Assembly (NCBI RefSeq): GCF_040869045.1
Contig: NW_027136910.1
Location: forward strand, 124,001-188,000
Reading direction: 5' to 3'
DNA from: Eurosta solidaginis
Lineage: Eukaryota; Arthropoda; Insecta; Diptera; Tephritidae
DNA: 64,000 nucleotides
The notes under the pieces are model-generated. The model worked only from the letters and a program-made list of their open reading frames with translations, did not search any database and was not told the DNA's origin. Shown here piece after piece: positions 10,775-20,628 of the stretch. A program made the position numbers and the translations under genes. The first letter of the stretch is position 1, and the number at the start of each line of letters is the position of its first letter.

Positions 10775-11308
10775 TCACATTGTATGTTGTTGTTTCAGCA
10801 CTAAATTTCGATAGGCGTGCGCACAGCCTTCTGTGTCAGATTTATAATTCTTTCGCTTCTCATTAGGGGTGTTCATAATATGTAGCTTTTCTAAAATAAA
10901 ACGCTTCTTATAAAATTTTTCCTTGTCCAGAATGACGACGTTTTCAAAATCAGGGAAATGTCCAGTATCATTGCAATGGGATGACAAGGCCGTCTTATTG
11001 TCCGAGACATTGTTCCTTAACTTGATGTTAGACCTGTGTCCGGAAATCCTTGTCTTTAATTTTTGTTTAGTTGCCCCAACATATACCTTTTTGCATACGT
11101 TGGACCCGTCGCCATTGCATGGAATTTGGTAGATAATGTCGGATCTCTCATATTTCGGGATTCGGTCTTTTGTATTGATGTAAATTTGTCTCAGTGTGTT
11201 GCTATATGAGAAAGGGATTTGATACTTTTCCCGGTCGTATAAATTAGATCTTTTTATCCTCTCTGCTATTCCTGGAATATATGTGACAGATTTGTATATT
11301 TTTGCATT
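10775..11308 (-). pseudogene. Penelope GIY-YIG endonuclease domain
   Basis: The minus frame downstream of the stop at 11309-11311 stays open to about 10775. It begins with the linker KSVTYIPGIAERIKRSNLYD, then a segment DIIYQIPC, then VYVGATKQKLKTRISGHRSN, which corresponds to the YVG and following R of the GIY-YIG family, then ALSSHCNDTGHFPDFENV and a C-terminal KRFILEKLHIMN helix. Penelope elements use this nuclease for target-primed insertion. It is in the same frame as the RT tail upstream but separated by one in-frame TGA, so the product could not be made as a single chain without readthrough. Confidence 0.85.
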
Positions 11309-12235
11309 TCAATTGCTAGTACTATCTTGCGTGATTGTCTTATAAAAGTTTCGGATCAGATTGTTAACTAGCTCTCTAGGAAATTCATTTTGTTCCAGGG
11401 TTGCCTTGATGATAGCAATGTTTTTCTTGTGATATACTTTATCGCTTATTTTAAGCACTCTCGATATAAAATTCTTCGCGGTGTTCAAAATGGTTCTTTT
11501 TTCGTGCTTCGAGTTGTAGTTAATTAGCCTTCCGGACGCTGTAGGCTTCTTATACCAGTCGATAAATAACTTGTTATCCTTTCTGAATATCAGAGTGTCC
11601 AAATATGGCAAGCACTCATCTTTTCTACCTCTGTTGTAAATTGTATGGACTTGTTGTAACTATTGAGCTTCGTGAGCATTTTGTCGATTTCATCCGTTCT
11701 GACAACAGCGAAAAGGTCATCCACGTATTTCGTTAACAATCGTGGCTTTCTGGTGGCGTCCGTCTCGAATTTCATTAACAATTCCTCCATAACAATGTCA
11801 GCTATGACCGGGGAAGCTGGAGATCCAATTGGCATTCCAGTTCGTTGCTCATATATTTTTCCGTTGAATTTGAAATAACGATTTTCCTTTATACAAAACT
11901 TAATAATCGTTAAAAATAGCTGTTTGGATAGTGACGTATGCTCTTTTATGTCGTTCCACTTAGAAGCTATGAGTTCGATGGCCACATCTACTGGAATGCT
12001 TGGAAATAAGGAAACGACGTAGAAGGACACTAAGCTTTCATCGTCGTAGATGTATGTACCCTTCACTTTTTCTTTAAACTCTGCCGCATCTTTGACATTG
12101 TATTTCGATGAGTTGGTTAAATTTTTGAGGATTTTGACGACATATGTGCATAAATTGTAAGACGGGGAGTCAAATGAAGAACAAATAGGTCGTAGCGGTA
12201 TACCATCTTTATGTATTTTTGTCCTGATGATGGTT
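11309..12235 (-). pseudogene. Penelope reverse transcriptase, 5'-truncated, frameshifted
   Basis: From about 12235 the minus strand reads IHKDGIPLRPICSSFDSPSYN (Penelope RT motif 2 region), SFYVVSLFPSIPVDVAI (palm motif A, with the usual aspartate of SFDVVSLF changed to Tyr), GMPIGSPASPVIADIVME (motif B) and KYVDDLFAVV (catalytic YVDD). Near 11625 the frame changes; the next frame continues CLPYLDTLIFRKDNKLFIDW and YKKPTASGRLINY to NNLIRNFYKT, ending at TGA 11309-11311. Lesions are thus a missing N-terminus, loss of a motif A catalytic Asp, one single-base frameshift and one stop. The copy is dead. Confidence 0.9.
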
Positions 12236-12252
12236 TCTGATTGAAACCGAAA
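12234..12252 (+). ncRNA. Second hammerhead-like motif, inverted copy at the other Penelope end
   Basis: Plus strand CTGATGA (12234-12240), GGTTTC-TGATT-GAAACC stem, GAAA (12249-12252). It is the inverted partner of 9214-9242, with one difference in the loop; this conservation of both core words and the stem supports a structural role. The same stem-closing mismatch applies. Confidence 0.35.
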
Positions 12253-12424
12253 ATAAATAATTAACCAGAAAGTTAAGGTAAATGAATTATTTAAAAAAAA
12301 CATTTTATTTAGTTTTAGCTTATTTTCAATTAATTTATTAATCTGACCAAGAAAGTAAAATATTTGTTTTCCAAATGAATAATTAGTTTAAAAAAAAAAT
12401 TATATAATATGTATTATGATCTAA

Positions 12425-12480
12425 AAATCGATACCCGTACCTCTCACACTCTAAGCGAAATCTCTATGGTTTGCAGTTAG
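12425..12480 (-). pseudogene. Relic tRNA-Ala-like sequence
   Basis: On the minus strand, TCGCTTAG.GTGTGAGAGGTACGGGTATCG matches the anticodon-arm to T-arm part of the tRNA-Ala at 8796, but the anticodon is damaged and the acceptor and D-arm are not recoverable. It may be a pseudogene or the head of a decayed SINE. Confidence 0.4.
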
Positions 12481-12849
12481 AGCGAAAAATTACACTTAAG
12501 ATGGCACAGCGCCGAAACCGCTGGGTCTCCAAACCAAGACGGAAAATCGTTTCAATTTACATCAGTCTAAAACTCCTTCCAGATAAAATTTTCATTATCA
12601 TCGCGTACTGTGAGAGACAAAACTTATACTTTGTAAGACTTAAATTGGTTAAAATACGAAACCACATACTCCAAGAGTTGCTGCAAACTCTTTGGAATAT
12701 TTGTTAAAATGCAATGTTGAAAAAGTAGGCAATTCAAAAGATATAAACAATGATTCAACAAAGTGCTTCAAAAAAGTTTTCGGAAAAGTTTTAGAACTTT
12801 TTCAAGAACAAAACCCATCTTACTAACATATAAGTATATGTAATCTTCT

Positions 12850-13810
12850 TGAAATAAGTCGGACGAATTCAGAGATCAACGCTTTGGAAAATGATATTTC
12901 CAAAGAGTGGGGAACGATCCCTTCATAGGCTCGAATTTATCGTGAAAATAATAGCAATTCAGTTCTAAAGTAGTTTCGATAATAGTTTCGCAATAATTTC
13001 GGAAATAGTTCTGAAGTGAGTCCAAAAAAAAATTCTGAAATGTATGCTAATTGGTCTTAAACATATTCCGAATACAATCTCGAATTGATAAGACAAACAA
13101 TGATGTCCGTTATGATCCTTAAAATGGTCGCAAAAAGCACACCCGAAACAATTCACAAATGATACCGAACCTATTCAAAAATATCACCAAACTCACCTTC
13201 AAATCAATTGCGAAAAAACCTGAAATTATCCCAAAGTTTTTCAGAAAATATACTGAAATAGTTCCACAATGATACTGAAACCAATAACGAAAACAATTCT
13301 GAATTTATTCCGATATTGTATCAAATTTGGCCCAAATATGGCTTTTAAGCATTTCCAAAACCGCCCCGAAGTGCCGAAATCAACCCCCAAGAACTAAACT
13401 TCATCAAAATGATCTCAAAGGCGATCTTCCTATGATCTGGGAATAGTGCTAGAAACATGGCCAGACAATGTATAAACAAACAAATAATCAAGAAATGATC
13501 ATACACACAATCCTGAAAAGAGTCCCGCACTACGAAAACTATCCTGAAATTATCATCCAAAACACTCCCGAAATAGTCCCCAAATGATACCCAACTTATC
13601 TCGAAATATTCCCAAAATTACCTTCAAGCCATTTACGAAGGAGGTATGGAAATATTCCTAAACTTTCCAGAAAATATCCCGAAATAGTTCCGGGATGATA
13701 ACGAAACCAATCTCGAAAACAATGTTGAACTTATACTGAAGTGGTGATACCGAAAAAGTGCCGAAATTATACTAAAAGAATTCCAGTCCCGAAATGATAC
13801 CGGGAGAGAA
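12850..13810. repeat. Degenerate short-motif repeat (variants of CCGAAATNNTCC)
   Basis: About 1 kb is built from imperfect 10-14-bp words such as CCGAAATAGTTCC, CCGAAATTATAC and CGAAATGATACC with irregular spacing. A higher-order duplication is visible: 13172-13305 resembles 13592-13737 at an offset near 426 bp (CAGAAAATAT.C.GAAATAGTTCC followed by GAAACCAAT). A related block in opposite orientation lies at 50330-50560. ORFs here are not considered genes. Confidence 0.75.
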
Positions 13811-13899
13811 GCTGGTGGCTTATTCTAACTATATGAGCCATGTACCAAATAGCGTTGGTCTCAGTCGTGAGTAATAGAAAAAGTTATTAAGATATTTTT

Positions 13900-14088
13900 T
13901 CTAATTTAAACTTTTTTCTAAAGTTTTGAGGTCGCTTTGTCCAGGGCTTCAACCCAGGAAAATTTATTGTTTATTTATTTAAACTTTGTTCTAAAATTTT
14001 GAGGTCGCTTTGTCCAGGGCTTGAACCAAGGACCATTATAGGGGTAAGCGCAATACTTTATCACCTCACCATGGTGGCCACCAAAAAC
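13900..14088 (-). mobile_element. tRNA-derived SINE head with duplicated B-box segment
   Basis: Minus strand from about 14088: a tRNA-like head with box A-like GGTGAGGTGATAAAGTATTG and box B-like GGTTCAAGCCC, then the family junction GGACAAAGCGACCTCAAAAT. A second copy of the B-box-to-body part follows immediately (13908-13958 repeats 13979-14033). It belongs to the same family as 37470-37805 and 61375-61724 but is truncated in the body. Confidence 0.6.
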
Positions 14089-14753
14089 GGCAATAAAGAT
14101 TTATAAAAAAAATTTTAATTCGGGAGGGTTTAGTTATGTTGCTAGAATTATCTTTTCCACCATTCAGCTCTTCATATAATATAGCCAATGCGGCGAATGA
14201 AAGGAATGAAGAGAAGCTCACAAGCCTGACGAGTATTTCGAGATTCTAAAGCCTAGCCTAGCCGATACTTGCGTGAAATTTTTTCGCGAGAAAATTTGAG
14301 AATTCGTTATCTCAAATAGCCACCTACATTGCATACATTTTGTAGATCGCAAACCTTGTTCAAAACAGCGATCAACTCAAAAAATTGCAATGGGTAGAAA
14401 ACACGAAAAACTGATGGTTTTCCCATATGCGCCAATGCAATTTTTATTTTTAACAAAGTCTTTTCTCGCTGGTTAGTAGAGATATTAGTAAATCGAGTAT
14501 ATAGTTCAGCAGGTACCAAATTAGGGAGCTCGAAGGAACTCATAACTTCTAAATTTATGGTTTTTGAGTTAGATCTCTTTTAATCTAAGGATGCGATATG
14601 CTAATGTGTTTATATAGATAAGTAGCGGAAAATCATTCGTATTAAAAACCTTAATTAATTAGTTATATATAATTTATCAGATATTTAGGATGTCCACTAA
14701 TTGAAAATTGTATTAACCCTTCGGTTACGTTAAGTTCATTTGGTGACCTTTTT
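14089..14753. other. No gene recognised
   Basis: AT-rich spacer between the SINE relic and the family A element; nothing supported in it. Confidence 0.5.
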
Positions 14754-16462
14754 ATACTCAGTTGAGCAGAGCTCACAGAGTATATTAAGTTCGATTGGAT
14801 AACGGTTGGTTGTACAGGTATAAAGGAATCGAGATAGATATAGACTTCCATATATCAAAATCATCAGTATCGAAAAAAAATTGATTGATTGAGCCATGTC
14901 CGTCCGTCCGTTAACACGATAACTTGAGTAAATTTTGAGGTATCTTGATGAAATTTAGTATGTAGGTTCCTGAGCACTCATCTCAGACCGCTATTTAAAA
15001 CGAACGGTATCGGACTATAACCACGCCCACTTTTTCGATATCGAAAATTTCGAAAAACCGAAAAAGTGCAATAATTCATTACCAAAGACAGATAAAGCGA
15101 AGAAATTTGGTAGGTGAGTTGAACTTATGACGCAGAATAGAAAATAAGTAAAATTTTGGACAATTTGGACCGCCCACTTTTAAAAGAAGGTCATTTCAAA
15201 ATTTTGCAAGCTGTAATTTGGCAGTCGTTGAAGATATCATGATGAAATTTGGCAGGAACGTTACTCCTATTACTATATGTACGCTTAATAAAAATTAGCA
15301 AAATCGGAGAAGGACCACACCCACTTAAAAAAAAATTTTTTTTAAAGTAAAGTTTTAACAAAAAATTTAATATCTTTACAGTATATAAGTAAATTATGTC
15401 AACATTCAACTCCAGTAATGATATGGTGCAACAAAATACAAAAATAAAAGAAAATTTCAAAATGGGCGTGGCTCCGCCCTTTTTCATTTAATTTGTCTAG
15501 GACACTTTTAATGCCATAAGTCGAACAAATTTTACCAAAAATTTACCAATCCTTTTGAAATATGGTAGGGGCATAGATTTTATGACGTTAACTGTTTTCT
15601 GTGAAAATGGGCGAAATCGGTTGAAGCCACGCCCAGTTTTTATACACAGTCGACCGTCTGTACTTCCGCTCGGCCGTTAACACGATAACTTGAGCAAAAA
15701 TCGACATATCTTTACTGAACGTAGTTCACGTACTAACCTGAACGCACTTTATCTTGGTATAAAAAATGAACGAAATCCGACTATGACCACGCCCACTTTT
15801 TCGATATCGAAAATTAGGAAAACTGAAAAAAATGCCATAATTCTATACCAAATACGAAAAAGGGATGAAACATGGTAATTGGATTGGTTTATTGACGCGA
15901 AATATAACTTTAGAAAAAAGTTGGTAAAATGTTTGTGACACCTACCATATTAAGTAGAAGAAAATGAAAAAGTTCTGCAGGGCGAAATAAAAAACCCTTG
16001 AAATCTTGGCAGGTATTACATATATAAATAAATTAGCGGTATCCAACAGATGATGTTCTGGGTCACCCTGGTCCACATTTTGGTCGATATCTGGAAAACG
16101 CCTTCACATATACAACTACCACCACTCCCTTTTAAAACTCTCATTAATACCTTTAATTTGATACCAATATCGTACAAACACATTCTAGAGTCACCCCTGG
16201 TCCACCTTTATGGCGATATCTCGAAAAGGCGTCCACCTCTAGAACTAAGCCCCACGCCTTTTTAAAATACTCATTAACACCTTTCATTTGATACCCATAT
16301 CGTACAAACATATTCTAGAGTCACCCCTGGTCCACCTTTATGGCGATATCTCGAAAAGGCGTCCACCTATAGAACTAAGCCCCACGACCTTTTAAAATAC
16401 TCATTAACACCTTTCATTTGATACCCATATCGTACAAACATATTCTAGAGTCACCCCTGGTC

Positions 16463-17450
16463 CACTCAGAGAAAAAATCGTTCTAAAACGAACGAAACAA
16501 GTTCAAAATTAAGAACATTCGTTGACAAAAGTCTGTTAAGTACGTTTTTTCTTAACTCGTGACCGATGGGCTTGTTTTAAGAACAGTTTTTCCAAGCACA
16601 CCATTCGTATTTTATGACCAGTTTGGTATTGATGTGTGAATCTTCTGTGCTCATTTTAAGCAGTACTTGGGCTTGATTTAAGATTTTTCGTTCTCACGCT
16701 TCGAGAACGTTTTGTGGTCGTTTTAATAGTTTTCGGTCTCAATTCAAGAACGGTTTGTGCTTGATCATTGGTGGGAGGGAGGTAATTTTTTATATGTTAC
16801 CCCATTATTTATTTATTTTTTATTAATAAATAATTTTTTTGTTATTAATAAAAAAATATTAATAACAAAAAAACTATTATTAAAAGCCAAAAGGTTCGAA
16901 AAAACGCATAATATGCATTTTTTCATATATTCCTCTTATCGAGAAATTTTTATTATTTAATGATGCAATCTGAATATATATTTAAAACATTTCATAACAA
17001 GTTTGAGAATTACCTGTACATATGCGAATGGAACTAAACGAAAAATAAGAGTTAAAAACATAGAATACAAAAAAATGTTTTAAAGAACTTTAGAGTTTGA
17101 CGGTGATCGAACTCGCACCACACGATCGCAACCGCAACATTATAGCCGCTGGGCCACTACAACTGCTTGGTAGCTTGTGGCAAATGTTGTACTTAACATT
17201 GTAGTGCACACGAATTGTACCGTTTCTTTTTTCTTGAACTTAATTTAAGAACATCGTTCTCATTAATAGAACATTCGTTCATATTTTATGACCAGCCGTT
17301 CTCTTTTCAAGAAAATGGTGTCAGTTCAAGAACAAGGTTATTGTTTTAAGAACAGGTCGTTCGTTTTTCAAGAACAAAAAAGTAAGAACATGAAAAGCTT
17401 GAATTGAGTCCGGTGGTGCTGGATTTTAGAACGGCGTTTTTCTCTGAGTG
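16463..17450. mobile_element. TIR DNA element (988 bp) inserted in the 130-bp array
   Basis: Left end CACTCAGAGAAAAAATCGTT and right end ACGGCGTTTTTCTCTGAGTG are inverted, followed by further inverted similarity (TTCTAAAA). The interior holds scattered GTTCTT/AAGAAC words in both orientations, an AT palindrome at about 16815-16880 and a tRNA-like stretch. No transposase. No clean target duplication is visible against the flanking array units, perhaps because the array has since rearranged. Confidence 0.75.
17097..17165 (-). other. tRNA-like sequence inside the TIR element
   Basis: Minus strand has a box A-like TGGCCCAGCGGCT and, about 40 nt on, box B-like GAGTTCGATCACC. Spacing is compatible with a tRNA-derived internal promoter, but I could not fold a full cloverleaf. 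It may be a captured SINE head or chance. Confidence 0.3.
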
Positions 17451-17971
17451 TATCGTACAAACAAATTTTAGGGTAACTCCTGGTCCACCTTTATGGCGAT
17501 ATCTCGAAACGGCGTCCACCTATGGAACTAAGGATCACTCCCTTTTAAAATACTCATTAGCACTTTTTTTTATACCCATATTGTACAAACAAATGCTAGG
17601 GTCACCCCTGGCGCACCTTTATGGAGATATCTCGAAACGGCGTTCACCTATGGAACTAAGGATTAATCCCTTTTAAAATACTCATTAACACCTTTCTTTT
17701 GATACCCATATCGTACAAACAAATTCTAGAGTCAACCCTGATCTACCTTTATGGCGATATTCCTAAATGGCGTCCACCTATAGAACTATGTCCCACTCCC
17801 TCATAAAATACTCTTTAATGCCTTTCATTTGATACACATGTCATACAAACACATTCCAGGGTTTCCCTCGGTCCTTTTCCTACATGATTATTTTCCCTTA
17901 TGTTGTAACCATAGCTCTCAACTGAGTATGTAATGTTCGGTTACACCCGAACTTAACCTTCCTTACTTGTT

Positions 17972-18580
17972 TGCTTTGCTTTTAATTTGTTTGTGATATC
18001 ACTTGATAGGAAAATCATTTTGGAATTTCCTTTCATGACTTTGTGTATTAAGTAAGTGAAACTCCTTCTAAAAAGCCTAAAAGCAAAATTTAGCCTATTC
18101 CAATAACTGATAATAAACAAACTTACGTGGGCGCACCATGAGGTCATTCTGTGACCAGAGTTGTTTTTCTGAGCATAAAAAGATATCATCGTATAAAAAA
18201 TAATAAAAATTATAGTAATTGGATACCATAGATCTTTTAGAACATTTAGGCGAAGTTGTTTTTTCAATTAGTGATACGGGGTTACTTTTTTCTAAAGATT
18301 TATGGAGACCTATGTTTTATATGCCTATTTCAAATGATGACTGCTTAAGGAGTGGTATTATAATATGGAAAGCTTTTCATTGCAGAATACACTTCGAAGG
18401 TATGCCAGATCACTTCCAAGAGGCGATTCCGCTTAAAAAACTTTTTTGAAAATGTTTTGATGTTAGTTCTACCATTGAACTAAGGACTGTCGGTATGTTA
18501 GGCCGGCATCCTACATATATACCACGCCCACCCTATCGCAAGAATATCGATATATAATCAATTAAACCAATGATTCTTAC
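17972..18580. other. No gene recognised
   Basis: Two opposing ORFs of about 75-105 codons (17953-18267 minus, 18219-18449 plus) have no recognisable similarity and no coding support. TSD of the next hAT element is at 18573-18580. Confidence 0.45.
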
Positions 18581-19917
18581 CAGGGGCGTAATCAGAAAAT
18601 TGCCTTGGGGGGTTCAAAAAACATTTTGTTTTTTTTCAGTTAAATAAGTAAAAAAAATGTTGTCTTTAGCTCTAACATTAAAGTACCTGTATTTAGAATA
18701 CGATATGAAAAAGGTTACATTAAAAACTCAAGCGCATGCGTCGGTTTTTCTTTAACATTTCATCTAAAACTTCATCAACGGTAACAATTTGATCACGGTG
18801 GATGCTTAGTGATGCACATCCATTCAATCAATTTTCACTCATCGTGTTTCTCAAATAGTTTTTAATCAGCCTAAGAGTTGAAAAAGATCTCTCGTTCGTT
18901 GCCGTTGTTACTGGAAGCGTACACAAGATTTTCAACACCATGTGAATATTAGGAAAAGCCACAGAATCGCATTCCTGTAATATTAATCATAGATAAATTG
19001 ATAAAAAAAAACCGAAGTACCTCCTTCAGGAATAAGTAGAATTCATGCTTTTTGAGCCTATGTATGAGATCTAACTTATACGTATATAAAATTCAAAAGA
19101 AAGAAACTGATCGAAAAGAAAAAAAATTTATTTAGAAAAGTCATATCTACACGGAAAAAACACTAATGTGTTTTTTACATTTTAAAATGTGAAAAACACA
19201 TTCTTTTTCATTTATCAAACCATTTGAGTTTTACATTCTTGTAATGTGTTTTTGACATGAAAAAAAATGTAGATATTACATTATAATAATGTGTTTTCCA
19301 CATGGAAAATAATATCAAATTTGCATTATATTTCAAAATAGGAAATGTGTACTTCAAAAAAATGCTGTAAATTTAACATTATTTAAATGTTAAAAATATT
19401 TGCTTTTTCATTCCGATGTACACAATCGAGCAAACGCCTGAATTGATAATATTCACGCATTTAAAATTTTAAATCAATGTCCATTATGTTGGTTTAAGCA
19501 AGTTGGATCATTGAACACGATCATGTTGCCGAATGTAATCGAACGTTGTTGTGTTCGATTTTTGCTGTTCTCTGATATGTATGTAGATGGTCGTTAGGCA
19601 AATTTACAAGGAAACTTCTTTATGAAATGATAGTAAAAGTTAACATGTACATTTGTATATTTAATAAATTGCAGAATTATTATGAAGCAGAATATGATTA
19701 AAATATATGTGTTCACTTCGTACATACATATGCTTGCATATTAAAAATATAATATCACCAACAAAGTAAATACGTAGCAGAATTATAAAGAAATTTATTA
19801 ACATAGACATAAAAACATCAAATATTTGAATTTTAAGGACCTAAAACAAAATGATACGGAGGCAAGGGGGGAGGGTTTAAACCCCCCAAAACCGGCTCCC
19901 CCGTCGCTACGCCCCTA
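18581..19917 (-). mobile_element. hAT transposon, internally deleted (1337 bp)
   Basis: Termini CAGGGGCGTA and TACGCCCCTA are inverted (outermost base differs), and the flanks ATTCTTAC (18573-18580) and AATCTTAC (19918-19925) form an 8-bp duplication with one mismatch. A G-rich subterminal block beside the left end is matched by a C/G-rich block beside the right end. Inside, the minus strand near 18740-18960 retains the transposase C-terminus. The rest of the transposase is missing; 19150-19860 is AT-rich with repeated ACATT/AATGT palindromes, perhaps secondary insertion. Confidence 0.85.
18740..18960 (-). pseudogene. hAT transposase C-terminal dimerisation domain, relic
   Basis: Minus-strand frame reads HMVLKILCTLPVTTATNERS then FSTLRLIKNYLRNTMSEN, an in-frame stop, then LNGCASLSIHRDQIVTVDEV. 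The (T)A(T)xERSFSTLRxIKxYLRxxM core followed by L(N/S)xLxLLxIHRD is the hAT dimerisation signature, as in ZMYM1-like hAT proteins. Loss of the N-terminal catalytic portion and the stop make it non-functional. Confidence 0.85.
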
Positions 19918-20056
19918 AATCTTACCAACTGCATCAGAAATTATCACAGTTTTTAGCAATAAGCATTGCAAATAGCAAAAAGAAATATTTACATATGTGA
20001 AAACCAATAATACACAATACTGTCTTAAGCATAACAATTTAGAATGTATCGTAATA

Positions 20057-20628
20057 CTGTTTTCACACAGACACTTAATGATCTCATTTCACCTTCTAAT
20101 GAAATCGTAAATTTTTGCTTTCACACAGAAGTAACTGCTCGATTAGTATGAAGGATGAAATGTCAAGCGAATAAAATGACAATGCTATATGACAGACAAT
20201 CATGGCGGAACGATACAAGGTGGCAGCATGGTGACATACCTACATAAATAAATAAGAATTCCATGTACTTTGTTTTTGTAAATTCGATGGACAAATATCA
20301 AAATCGTACTGCGCCGGAAGTTGATCTATCAAATCAAATAAAAAAAGATTATAATCAGCTGTTCGATGCGGCCACCTTGTATCGTTCCGCCATGCAGACA
20401 ATGACATTTACTTTGACAAATGACATTTTTAAGCACTGAACACACCAAAAACTAAGAAACTGAACGCTCCCAACAGAGTTGCATTGTGCTTTTGACTTCA
20501 TTAGGCATTCGATTAGCTACTAATGAAATAATTATAGATTCGAAATTTGTAGGGAAGATTGAGCTCAATAAGCGTCTTAATGTAGAAAAATGCCTTTATT
20601 ATTCAATAAGCCGTCTGTGTGAAAACAG
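20057..20628. mobile_element. TIR MITE (572 bp) flanked by TA
   Basis: Inverted ends CTGTTTTCACACAGAC and GTCTGTGTGAAAACAG, flanked by TA at 20055-20056 and 20629-20630. A related internal pair (TTTCACACAGAAGT; CGATTAG with CTAATGAAAT) is seen on the left. It has no ORF and contains another MITE. A longer duplication cannot be excluded. Confidence 0.7.
20201..20394. mobile_element. hAT-type MITE (194 bp) nested in the 20057-20628 element
   Basis: Ends CATGGCGGAACGATACAAGG and its complement are inverted over about 26 bp with one difference. Perfect 8-bp target duplication CAGACAAT at 20193-20200 and 20395-20402. Confidence 0.9.

Larger units (their letters stand above)
9095..12277 (-). mobile_element. 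5'-truncated Penelope-like element with 15-bp target duplication and nested insertions
   Basis: The element is bounded by a perfect direct repeat of GTAAATGAATTATTT (9080-9094 and 12278-12292). On the minus strand it encodes a Penelope-type reverse transcriptase followed by a GIY-YIG endonuclease, the diagnostic order for this class. Its two outer parts carry inverted copies of a roughly 50-bp terminal segment, as is common when Penelope copies insert with end rearrangements. The RT begins mid-domain directly next to the right terminal copy, so the 5' half is missing. A 1157-bp TIR element occupies 9498-10654 in the 3' UTR. The coding region has a frameshift and an in-frame stop. Confidence 0.85.
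16040..17850 (+). repeat. 130-bp tandem array inside family A element, split by an insertion
   Basis: The word CGTACAAACA recurs at 16171, 16301 and 16431 (period exactly 130), then again at about 17453, 17583 and 17713 after the inserted element. Units also share CACCCCTGGTCCACC and GGCGATATCTCG. First and last units are the most diverged, as expected for an array maintained by unequal exchange. Small plus-strand ORFs here are array by-products. Confidence 0.9.
14754..17971 (+). mobile_element. DINE/Helentron-like non-autonomous element, family A copy 1
   Basis: Starts ATACTCAGTTGAGCAGAGCT and ends with the inverted word AGCTCTCAACTGAGTA, a 3' hairpin GTTCGG-TTACAC-CCGAAC and CCTTCCTTACTTG. 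Near the 5' end is a GTCC-rich motif (TGTCCGTCCGTTAACACG), and a central 130-bp tandem array follows. T-rich bases flank both ends. These are the features of mini-me/DINE elements, which are regarded as non-autonomous Helentrons. A protein is not encoded. The body contains repeated blocks around CGCCCACTTTTTCGATATCG. The array is interrupted by a 988-bp TIR element. Family assignment is by structure and recall. Confidence 0.7.

Noticed and set aside
10923..11132. 69-codon plus-strand ORF
   Set aside because: Antisense to the Penelope GIY-YIG domain.
16050..16265. Plus-strand ORFs across the 130-bp arrays (also 17404-17676 and 56717-56953 minus)
   Set aside because: By-products of a 130-bp unit that is not a multiple of three; frames do not persist across units.
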